A stretch of 6,690 nt of DNA, taken from contig RFSC01000042.1 of the NCBI GenBank assembly GCA_009924185.1, positions 1-6,690 of the forward strand. Direction: 5' to 3'. This document shows, in pieces, positions 1 through 5,779 of the stretch (its first letter is position 1; each line of letters starts with the position of its first letter). The notes under the pieces are model-generated. The model did not search any database. It was given only the letters and a program-made list of their open reading frames with translations, and was not told where the DNA came from. A program made the position numbers and the translations under genes. Origin of the DNA: Actinomycetota bacterium. Lineage in GTDB: Bacteria > Actinomycetota > Actinomycetes > Nanopelagicales > Nanopelagicaceae.

Positions 1-1357
1 CCATCTCACGAACTACCCACGCCAAAGCTTCTGCGGCTTTCTTCGGGTTGGTGATAATCGGTGCGATTAGATGTGGAATCCCTTCATATGCATTTAACTC
101 AACACGTTTTGGGTCAATCAGAATTAAACGCACATCATTTGGTGTCGCTCGCATCAGAATTGAAGTTACCAATGAGTTAATCATGGAGGATTTACCGGCT
201 CCAGTGGCGCCGGCAACCAAAAGATGAGGCATTTTGGCCAAATTAGCGCAGATAAAATTGCCCTCTACATCTTTACCAAGAGCGATAACCATCGGGTGAT
301 GATCATTGCCAGCAACACTGGAGCGCAAAACATCCCCTAGCGAGACAATTTCGCGATCAGTATTTGGAATCTCAATTCCTACAGCAGATTTGCCTGGAAT
401 CGGAGAAAGGATTCTGACATCACTACTTGCCACCGCATATGCGATGTTTTTGCTGAGCGCGGTAACTGCTTCTACCTTTACGCCTGAACCTAACTCCACT
501 TCATAACGGGTTACGGTAGGACCGCGCATAAATCCAGTAACTTCACAATCAATTTCAAATTGAGCGAATACCTCGGTTAAAGCTTGGACGATTTGATCAT
601 TGGCCTTGGTTTTGCCCTTTGTAGCCGGGGTGGTTCGCAACAACTCCATACTAGGAAGTTCGTAAGAATCATTAGAAGAAAGCACTAGTTGGACGGGGCG
701 AGTTGGTTTGCTTTCACTCTTAGGCTTTGGCACCTCAACCGTGAACTCTTCGTCAAAACTCTCTTCGTCTATCTCTATCTCTTCCTCATCCTCATCTTGA
801 TTTGAGAACTCTTGTACCAGCGGGGTTTCAAATGGTGGAGTATCGGCAATTTCAAACTCTTCAGCTTTGCGCTCGCGACGCTCTTCGAGAGCTGCGCTTA
901 CTTTAGAACCAGCGCCACTGCCTAAACCCTTAAGCAAATTCAAAATCTTTGAAAAAGGAGTAGCGGTAATTACCAAGGCTCCAAATAGAAAAGTCAACAA
1001 AAGGATTGGAATTGCCAGAACATCTGTTACTAAAGCGACCAGTGGAGTTGAGACGGCATAACCAATCCAACCTCCACCCTCTCTCATTGCGGTAGCTCCG
1101 GTGTTTATAGAGGAGGGATTAACTATGTGAATCAATGCGGTAGAACTTAAAACCAACAACAAGGAACCGATGGTGATTCGACCATTTGCTGCCTTGTCAT
1201 CCGGGGTTCTGAACATCCGCAAAGCAAAGTAGGCAAAGAGAATTGGGGTGCAAATGGCTAATCGGGATTTGGCAAAGCTGCGCCAGATAAGTGTCAGGGT
1301 ACGGCTCAGCGCCGGGATGACACCGCTGCGCTTTTTTGGGGAATTTTTCTTAGCCAC
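1..1357 (-). CDS. ftsK: DNA translocase FtsK, N-terminal part (truncated by window edge)
   Basis: Septum-associated, hexameric dsDNA pump that clears and segregates chromosome ends at division. About 452 codons are visible, in one open frame with no frameshift. Order: basic N-terminus (residues 2-10); hydrophobic segments near 33-49, 61-79 and 98-133, with an actinobacterial-type 'AMREGGGWIGYAVSTPLVAL' stretch; a strongly acidic linker near 187-205; the alpha domain with GPTVTRYEV (279-287); then the motor domain with Walker A GATGAGKS (383-390) and Walker B LILID (411-415) followed by PKRVEL. The rest of the motor and the gamma DNA-reading domain lie beyond the edge. The GTG at 1357 is the only reasonable start: an in-frame stop lies at 1388-1390 with no ATG, GTG or TTG between. 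No clear Shine-Dalgarno is seen; a TACGAT -10-like hexamer at 1366-1371 could give a short-leader transcript, but its -35 spacing is poor. Compared from memory with other actinobacterial FtsK proteins, the region holding the first membrane segment seems to be missing. The family call is secure. Confidence 0.95.
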   Translation of the reverse strand, partial: MAKKNSPKKRSGVIPALSRTLTLIWRSFAKSRLAICTPILFAYFALRMFRTPDDKAANGRITIGSLLLVLSSTALIHIVNPSSINTGATAMREGGGWIGYAVSTPLVALVTDVLAIPILLLTFLFGALVITATPFSKILNLLKGLGSGAGSKVSAALEERRERKAEEFEIADTPPFETPLVQEFSNQDEDEEEIEIDEESFDEEFTVEVPKPKSESKPTRPVQLVLSSNDSYELPSMELLRTTPATKGKTKANDQIVQALTEVFAQFEIDCEVTGFMRGPTVTRYEVELGSGVKVEAVTALSKNIAYAVASSDVRILSPIPGKSAVGIEIPNTDREIVSLGDVLRSSVAGNDHHPMVIALGKDVEGNFICANLAKMPHLLVAGATGAGKSSMINSLVTSILMRATPNDVRLILIDPKRVELNAYEGIPHLIAPIITNPKKAAEALAWVVREM

Positions 1358-1418
1358 AACGAAAAATCGTATTGGAAATGTTTTTTCTCAACAGCGAGGC
1401 GCGCCGTTGAAACCGCGT

Positions 1419-3101
1419 TTACACCTCTATTACAACAGGGACAATCATTGGACGGCGGCGATGCTCCTCCCCAACCCAACTTCCTACAGTTTTCCTAACA
1501 ACTTGGGACAACTGGTGGGTGCCATTTATTCCACCTGCAACAGCACCGGCAAGCGCGTTTTCAATACGAGTTTTTACCTCATCAAAAAGCGCCAAATCCT
1601 CAGCAAATCCGCGGGCATGAATATCCGGTCCGGCCACAATCTTTCCGGTTTGCGAGTCAATAACAACGATAACTGAGATGAAGCCCTCTTCCCCCAAAAT
1701 TCTTCGATCTTTCAAGGAAGCCTCAGTTATGTCACCAATACTTTGTCCATCTACATAGACATAACCAACTGGAACCGCACCAACCACCTGCGCCCTTCCT
1801 TCGGCCAGGTCAACAACTACCCCGTTGTCGACAACAACGGTATTAGATCTCTTCACTCCTGTAGAGATTGCTAACTCAGCATTTGCGCGCATGTGACGCC
1901 ATTCTCCATGCACCGGCATAACGTTCTTTGGTTTAACGATGTTGTAGCAGTACAAGAGCTCACCTGCAGCGGCATGGCCAGATACATGCACTAAAGCATT
2001 GCCTTTGTGAACAACGCGTGCACCAAATCTGGTCAGCTCATTAATCACTCGATAAACCGAGTTCTCATTCCCGGGAATCAACGAAGAGGCCAAAATTACC
2101 GTGTCGCCAGCTCCGACCTTTATTCGATGATCGCCATTTGCCATTCTTGATAATGCGGCCAGCGGTTCGCCCTGTGAACCAGTACAAATCAAAACAATTC
2201 CATCTCCCGCATCATCTATCTCATCTATATCCAGCAAAGTGTTAGGTGGAATGTGTAGATAACCCATCTCAGATGCCAGATTCATATTGCGCACCATGGA
2301 TCGGCCAACAAAGGCAACCTTGCGACCATGTGTGTAAGCAATATCTATTACCTGTTGGATTCGATGAACATGTGATGCAAATGAAGCAACAATAACTCTT
2401 CTCTTTGTTGACTCAATAACTCGGTCAAGGACCGGCATGATCTCTCGCTCTGAAGTTGTGAAGCCGGGAATATCTGCGTTAGTTGAATCAACCATGAAAA
2501 GATCAACACCAGATTCGCCCAATGTGGCAAAACGCGCTAGGTCGGTAGTGCGACCATCCAAAGGAAGTTGGTCCATTTTGAAATCACCGGTGTGAAGCAC
2601 TACGCCTGCAGGGGTCTTGATTGCGACCGCTAAAGCATCTGGAATTGAGTGATTAACCGCGATGAACTCCAGCTCGAAATCTCCAACTTTTCGTCGCTGT
2701 CCCTCTCTAACTTCAATTGTTATTGGAGAGATGCGGTGCTCTTTAAGTTTTCCTTTTGAAAAGGCCAGGGTTAGAGCTGATCCAATAACTGGAATGTTTT
2801 CCCGCTCACGCAACAAATAACCAAGGGCGCTTATGTGATCCTCATGTCCATGGGTTAGAAAAACGGCTTCAACATCATTTAATCTCTCGCGGATATAGGA
2901 GAAATCCGGCAAAATTAAATCAACGCCAGGCTGATTCTCTTCAGGAAACAAAACACCGCAGTCGACAATGAGTAGCCGGCCGGCATATTCAAATACCGTC
3001 ATATTTCGGCCTACTTCGCCCAATCCACCAAGCGCAACTATGCGCAGAGTTTGTGGGGAGAGTTTTGGTGGCAACCCTAGATCGGGATGCGGATGATTCA
3101 T
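1419..3101 (-). CDS. rnj: Ribonuclease J (metallo-beta-lactamase/beta-CASP RNase)
   Basis: Cytoplasmic two-metal RNase with 5'-3' exonuclease and endonuclease activity in mRNA decay and rRNA/RNA processing in this family. At 560 aa it is full length for the family. Visible: GGLGEVGRNM near the N-terminus (25-34); the metal-binding HGHEDH (84-89); His151 in NHSIPDA; Asp173 in HTGDFKMD; the beta-CASP TGSQGEP (307-313); HVSGHA (371-377 region, His372/His376); and His398 in PVHGEWRHM, matching the conserved metal ligand near the end of the catalytic core. A C-terminal domain follows, containing DIHARGF. All expected catalytic ligands are present, so it should be active. The ATG shares one base with the dapA stop (TAATG) and has no strong Shine-Dalgarno, which suggests translational coupling to dapA. 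The same dapA-rnj order is known in mycobacteria (Rv2753c-Rv2752c). The 61-bp gap to ftsK shows no terminator, so readthrough into ftsK is likely. Confidence 0.97.
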   Translation of the reverse strand: MNHPHPDLGLPPKLSPQTLRIVALGGLGEVGRNMTVFEYAGRLLIVDCGVLFPEENQPGVDLILPDFSYIRERLNDVEAVFLTHGHEDHISALGYLLRERENIPVIGSALTLAFSKGKLKEHRISPITIEVREGQRRKVGDFELEFIAVNHSIPDALAVAIKTPAGVVLHTGDFKMDQLPLDGRTTDLARFATLGESGVDLFMVDSTNADIPGFTTSEREIMPVLDRVIESTKRRVIVASFASHVHRIQQVIDIAYTHGRKVAFVGRSMVRNMNLASEMGYLHIPPNTLLDIDEIDDAGDGIVLICTGSQGEPLAALSRMANGDHRIKVGAGDTVILASSLIPGNENSVYRVINELTRFGARVVHKGNALVHVSGHAAAGELLYCYNIVKPKNVMPVHGEWRHMRANAELAISTGVKRSNTVVVDNGVVVDLAEGRAQVVGAVPVGYVYVDGQSIGDITEASLKDRRILGEEGFISVIVVIDSQTGKIVAGPDIHARGFAEDLALFDEVKTRIENALAGAVAGGINGTHQLSQVVRKTVGSWVGEEHRRRPMIVPVVIEV

Positions 3102-3991
3102 TAGCTTACTTTCACGCCGCCGGCGCGCAGATCCTCACGTAATTGAGATATTTGTGCTGAGGTGGCATCAACGAGTGGCAATCTAACCTTTCCGCCTGGT
3201 AAACCCATCAAATTCAATGCCGCTTTGGTGAGAATAGCGCCTTGGGTACGGAATGTTCCGGTGTAAACCGGCAATAACTTCTGATGTATTTCTAGCGCAC
3301 GAGCTGTGTTGCCTGAAAACCACACATCAAGGAGCTCACGTAAATCTCTTCCGACTGTATGTCCACAAACCGAAACAAATCCGACTGCGCCAACCGAAAG
3401 CAATGGAAGATTCAAAATGTCATCTCCAGAGTAAACCGGAATTCCAGATCGCTTGATCACCCAAGAAGTCGATGCCACATCTCCTTTGGCATCTTTCAAG
3501 GCAACGATGTTGGGGTGCTCTGCGAGTTGCACAATTGTGTCTGGCTCGATTTGAACACCGGTTCTTCCTGGAATGTCATAAAGCATTACTGGAACTTCGG
3601 TGGCATCTGCCATAGCTTTGAAATGTGCAGCGATTCCCGCCTGAGGTGGTTTGTTGTAATAAGGGGTAACAACTAGCAAACCATCTGCTCCAGCGGCGGC
3701 GGCCATCTTGGCCTGCTCCACCGAGTGAGAGGTTTCATTATTGCCCGCTCCAGCAACAATCTTGGCTCGTGAGCCAGCAACTTTTTTTACAACTTTAATG
3801 ATCTCAACTTTTTCTTCATCGCTAGTCGTTGGCGCCTCGCCGGTTGTGCCATTCAAAACAATGCCATCATGGCCAGATTGAATTAAATGCTCCGCTAACT
3901 TTTCAACGCCATCCCAATCAATTGAGAGATCATCTTTAAAGGGGGTCACCATTGCGGTGAGTAGGCGCCCAAAAGGCGGGTGAATCGACAT
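3101..3991 (-). CDS. dapA: 4-hydroxy-tetrahydrodipicolinate synthase
   Basis: Condenses pyruvate with aspartate semialdehyde, the first committed step to diaminopimelate (peptidoglycan) and lysine; cytoplasmic TIM-barrel enzyme, usually a homotetramer. At 296 aa it is normal length. Active-site residues are all there: GTTGE with Thr49/Thr50, YYNKPPQ with Tyr112, YDIPGRTG with Tyr138 and Arg143, the Schiff-base Lys166 in ALKDAKGD, and YSGDD (187-191). Relative to the E. coli enzyme these sit at a constant offset of +5, as expected for a true DapA rather than an N-acetylneuraminate lyase or another aldolase of the superfamily. The start is ATG at 3991, 18 bp after the thyX stop, with AGGAGT at 4003-4008 as ribosome binding site. 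Its stop TAA overlaps the rnj ATG by one base. It is expected to be the second gene of the thyX unit. Lysine feedback sensitivity cannot be judged here. Confidence 0.97.
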   Translation of the reverse strand: MSIHPPFGRLLTAMVTPFKDDLSIDWDGVEKLAEHLIQSGHDGIVLNGTTGEAPTTSDEEKVEIIKVVKKVAGSRAKIVAGAGNNETSHSVEQAKMAAAAGADGLLVVTPYYNKPPQAGIAAHFKAMADATEVPVMLYDIPGRTGVQIEPDTIVQLAEHPNIVALKDAKGDVASTSWVIKRSGIPVYSGDDILNLPLLSVGAVGFVSVCGHTVGRDLRELLDVWFSGNTARALEIHQKLLPVYTGTFRTQGAILTKAALNLMGLPGGKVRLPLVDATSAQISQLREDLRAGGVKVS

Positions 3992-4002
3992 GGTGAAAGG
4001 TT

Positions 4003-4008
4003 ACTCCT
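4003..4008 (-). promoter_or_regulatory. Ribosome binding site of dapA
   Basis: AGGAGT on the minus strand, 11 nt before the dapA ATG and directly after the thyX stop codon. It is the only clear Shine-Dalgarno in the window. The spacing is somewhat long. It supports ATG 3991 as the dapA start and lets dapA initiate independently within the unit. Confidence 0.6.
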
Positions 4009-4009
4009 G

Positions 4010-4741
4010 TTAAGGGGCTACCCGTCCTGACTTCTCGAAAGCCGCGTAGGTAAGTGGCATTAAGCGGGCAAAATGCTCCTCCATCTTTTCCGCCACCATC
4101 TCTATCTCCCTTTGAGGGTAGCTTGGAAAATGCGATCCCTCTCGGCTGGTGCGCAGAGACAAGAAGTTCATCAAGGCGCGAGCATTCATGGTCACATACA
4201 TTGAGGAGTAAAGAGCGACGGGCAAAACAGCACGAGCTACCTCACGAGCAACTCCAGCATCCAACATCTTCTTGTAATTTGCATATGCAACGGTGTAGCT
4301 CTCCTTCATCGCTGCAACAGAGATTTGGAACTGCTCATCAGTTCCATCAACAAATACATAATGTCCGGTTTTGCCAGTTTGAACCAACTTACGTTCCTTG
4401 TTTGGTACATAAAACACCGGGCTCAATTCGCGATATCGACCACTCTCTTCATTGTAGGAAGCGATGCGATGACGCATGAACTCACGGAAGACAAATATTG
4501 GTGCGCTAACAAAAAAAGTCATCGATGTATGCTCGAATGGCGAACCATGCCTCTCGCGCGCAAGGTAGTTAATGAGACCTGCCGAACGTGCGGGATCTGA
4601 GTTGATCTCATCTAGAGAGTTCTCTCCCGCCGTTGAAACTCGTGCTGCCCAAATAACATCAGCATCATTAGCGCTAGCCTTTACAAGTTCAACGGTTACA
4701 TCGTCGCGGAAGACAATCTCAGGATGGTTTTGTTCGCTCAC
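4010..4741 (-). CDS. thyX: Flavin-dependent thymidylate synthase ThyX
   Basis: Makes dTMP from dUMP using methylene-tetrahydrofolate, FAD and NADPH, and so replaces ThyA. 243 aa, typical length. The signature RHRxxSxNEESxRY is intact at 90-103, preceded by HGSPFEH (65-71), which belongs to the FAD/dUMP-binding region. REVARAVLP (167-175) and the dUMP-side arginine in NFLSLR (Arg197) follow, then PQREIE (209-214) and a tail ending GRVAP. This is the Streptomyces-like branch; the M. tuberculosis enzyme has the variant RHRHFSYSQLSQRY. The start is GTG at 4741: the frame is closed upstream by TAG, and no ATG, GTG or TTG lies between. There is no Shine-Dalgarno; instead a promoter -10 hexamer ends 7 nt before the GTG, which suggests a leaderless mRNA. 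It is the first gene of the minus-strand unit, divergent from azlC. Confidence 0.97.
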   Translation of the reverse strand: MSEQNHPEIVFRDDVTVELVKASANDADVIWAARVSTAGENSLDEINSDPARSAGLINYLARERHGSPFEHTSMTFFVSAPIFVFREFMRHRIASYNEESGRYRELSPVFYVPNKERKLVQTGKTGHYVFVDGTDEQFQISVAAMKESYTVAYANYKKMLDAGVAREVARAVLPVALYSSMYVTMNARALMNFLSLRTSREGSHFPSYPQREIEMVAEKMEEHFARLMPLTYAAFEKSGRVAP

Positions 4742-4748
4742 GTGCGTG

Positions 4749-4777
4749 ACCTTATCTACTACCTGGCCCAGGGTCAG
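4749..4777 (-). promoter_or_regulatory. Probable thyX promoter (leaderless type)
   Basis: Reading the minus strand, CTGACC (4772-4777; four of six to TTGACA, with the central TGAC) and TAAGGT (4749-4754; TAnnnT pattern) are separated by exactly 17 nt. The -10 ends 7 nt before the thyX GTG, so transcription should start at or one base before the start codon. That agrees with the missing Shine-Dalgarno. This would drive thyX-dapA-rnj-ftsK. Found by eye. Confidence 0.5.
4762..4772. repeat. Palindrome CCTGG-C-CCAGG, possible operator
   Basis: Perfect 5-bp inverted repeat around a single central base, in the 60-bp gap between the divergent thyX and azlC starts. It fills part of the 17-nt spacer of the predicted thyX promoter and lies 30-40 bp upstream of the azlC start, so a bound regulator could affect both directions. 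An 11-mer of this kind can occur by chance. Confidence 0.3.
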
Positions 4778-4789
4778 GAATTTCTAAGG

Positions 4790-4795
4790 CACAAT
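4790..4795 (+). promoter_or_regulatory. Weak candidate -10 element for azlC
   Basis: CACAAT (four of six to TATAAT) sits at -12 to -7 if transcription starts at the azlC GTG (4802). No convincing -35 lies at 16-18 nt. Position and the absence of a good Shine-Dalgarno are the only support. Confidence 0.25.
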
Positions 4796-4801
4796 TAGAG
4801 C

Positions 4802-5425
4802 GTGTCACTTAGCGCAGCTCCCTTCGATAAGCGTGTGGTGTTGCGCGACTCACTGGCGGTGGCGATACCTGTAGGTACATATGGAGCGGCTTTTGGCGCA
4901 GCGGCAATCGGATCGGGATTCTCCGTCCTGCAAACCTGCCTTCTCTCGCTTCTGCTCTTCTCCGGCGCCTCCCAGTTCGCTGTTGTTGGCGTGATGGGCG
5001 CAGGCGGCTCACCCTTGAGCGCGATTGCTACTGGATCTCTTCTTGGATTGCGTAACGGTCTTTATGGATTGCGCATGGCACCGATTTTGTCTCTGCACGG
5101 CGTAAGAAAATTCATTGGTGCGCAACTAACAATTGATGAGTCAACGGGAGTTGCTGGTATTGGGGTTTATTTCTTCTGGAATCTATTTACCTTGATCGGC
5201 GCTGTGGGCGCCAACAGCATTGGAGATCCATCAGCGTGGGGACTTGATGCAGCGGTGCCCGCTGCGTTTCTTGGTTTGGTTTGGCCCCGTTTAGTCGATA
5301 CAAAAAGCAAGATTGTTGGCGTCATAGCCGCGTTGTTGGCGTTGCTATTGATTCCAGTAGCGCCGGCTGGGGTTCCGATCATTGCAACAGCTTTGCTCGC
5401 AATCGCATTTGGGTGGCGAAAGTAA
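4802..5425 (+). CDS. azlC: AzlC-family branched-chain amino acid exporter, large subunit
   Basis: Large integral-membrane subunit of the AzlCD/BrnFE-type exporter; characterised members in Bacillus and Corynebacterium export branched-chain amino acids, and BrnFE also methionine. 207 aa, slightly short for the family, but with the expected landmarks: LRDSLAVAIPVGTYGAAFG at the N-terminus (14-32), FSGASQF (53-59), LRNGLYGLRMAP (83-94), IDES (111-114), then further hydrophobic segments near 118-141 and two at the C-terminus (about 170-205). The chosen start is GTG at 4802; other GTG codons about ten codons in (VV at 12-13) would still leave the first membrane segment whole. The stop overlaps the azlD ATG by one base. 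No Lrp/AsnC-type regulator gene is adjacent in the window, although such exporters are often controlled by one. Substrate is inferred from family only. Confidence 0.9.
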   Translation: MSLSAAPFDKRVVLRDSLAVAIPVGTYGAAFGAAAIGSGFSVLQTCLLSLLLFSGASQFAVVGVMGAGGSPLSAIATGSLLGLRNGLYGLRMAPILSLHGVRKFIGAQLTIDESTGVAGIGVYFFWNLFTLIGAVGANSIGDPSAWGLDAAVPAAFLGLVWPRLVDTKSKIVGVIAALLALLLIPVAPAGVPIIATALLAIAFGWRK

Positions 5426-5730
5426 TGAGCACCTTATGGATTGCCACAATCGTTACCTCTCTGCTCTGCTTTCTTTTGAAGTTTATTGGCTACTCATTGC
5501 CAGAATCCCTCTTGAATAAGCCGCGAGTTCAACGCATCAATTTGCTCATTCCCATAGCGTTATTGAGTGCGTTAGTCGCAGTTCAAAGTTTTGGCTCAGA
5601 TAACTCCGTGGTGATTGACCACCGCTTCGCAGGTGTTGCTGCTGCGGCTGTTGCACTGAGACTCGGCGCTAACTTTCCTACAATGATGCTTTTAGCAGCA
5701 GTAGTCTCTGCGGTCATTTACCGCATTTAG
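5425..5730 (+). CDS. azlD: AzlD-family branched-chain amino acid exporter, small subunit
   Basis: Small membrane partner of AzlC; both subunits are needed for export in characterised systems. 101 aa, normal for the family, with a hydrophobic segment at about 4-22, a short loop with basic residues (KPRVQR), a second segment at about 38-53 and one or two more in the alanine-rich C-terminus (about 68-100). The start is ATG at 5425, which shares its A with the azlC TAA stop (TAATG). The frame stays open upstream into azlC, but hydrophobicity and family length begin at this ATG, so an earlier start is rejected. No Shine-Dalgarno is obvious, so expression probably depends on ribosomes ending azlC. 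Confidence 0.9.
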   Translation: MSTLWIATIVTSLLCFLLKFIGYSLPESLLNKPRVQRINLLIPIALLSALVAVQSFGSDNSVVIDHRFAGVAAAAVALRLGANFPTMMLLAAVVSAVIYRI

Positions 5731-5743
5731 ACTTACAAATCGT

Positions 5744-5763
5744 GAGAGTTCTTCAAGACTCTC
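5744..5763. repeat. Small inverted repeat between azlD and the ATPase gene
   Basis: GAGAGT (5744-5749) and ACTCTC (5758-5763) form a 6-bp stem with an 8-nt loop, extendable by one wobble pair. It begins 13 bp after the azlD stop and ends 5 bp before the candidate -10 of the next gene. No T-run follows, so it is not a standard intrinsic terminator; it may be an operator or attenuating hairpin, or chance. Confidence 0.3.
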
Positions 5764-5767
5764 TGGC

Positions 5768-5773
5768 TATCCT
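5768..5773 (+). promoter_or_regulatory. Candidate -10 element of the ATPase gene (leaderless type)
   Basis: TATCCT fits TAnnnT and lies exactly at -12 to -7 if transcription begins at the GTG start codon (5780). No Shine-Dalgarno stands in front of that GTG. No good -35 is seen at the usual distance. Confidence 0.4.
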
Positions 5774-5779
5774 TTATAG

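Noticed and set aside
1390..1408. Imperfect inverted repeat in the rnj-ftsK gap as a terminator
   Set aside because: The stem is only 3+3 bp with a mismatch, and an A-rich stretch, not a U-run, follows in the transcript direction.
1248..1676. Open frame of about 142 codons on the plus strand
   Set aside because: It lies antisense across the end of rnj and the start of ftsK, both strongly supported; its translation resembles no protein family and has no start signal.
4054..4479. Plus-strand open frame of about 141 codons
   Set aside because: It is fully antisense to thyX, whose motifs are intact; the translation is low-complexity, rich in S, H and P, as expected of a shadow frame.
5281..5424. 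Upstream extension of azlD into azlC
   Set aside because: The frame is open, but the added residues are polar and unlike AzlD. The ATG at 5425 gives the family length and the TAATG overlap.
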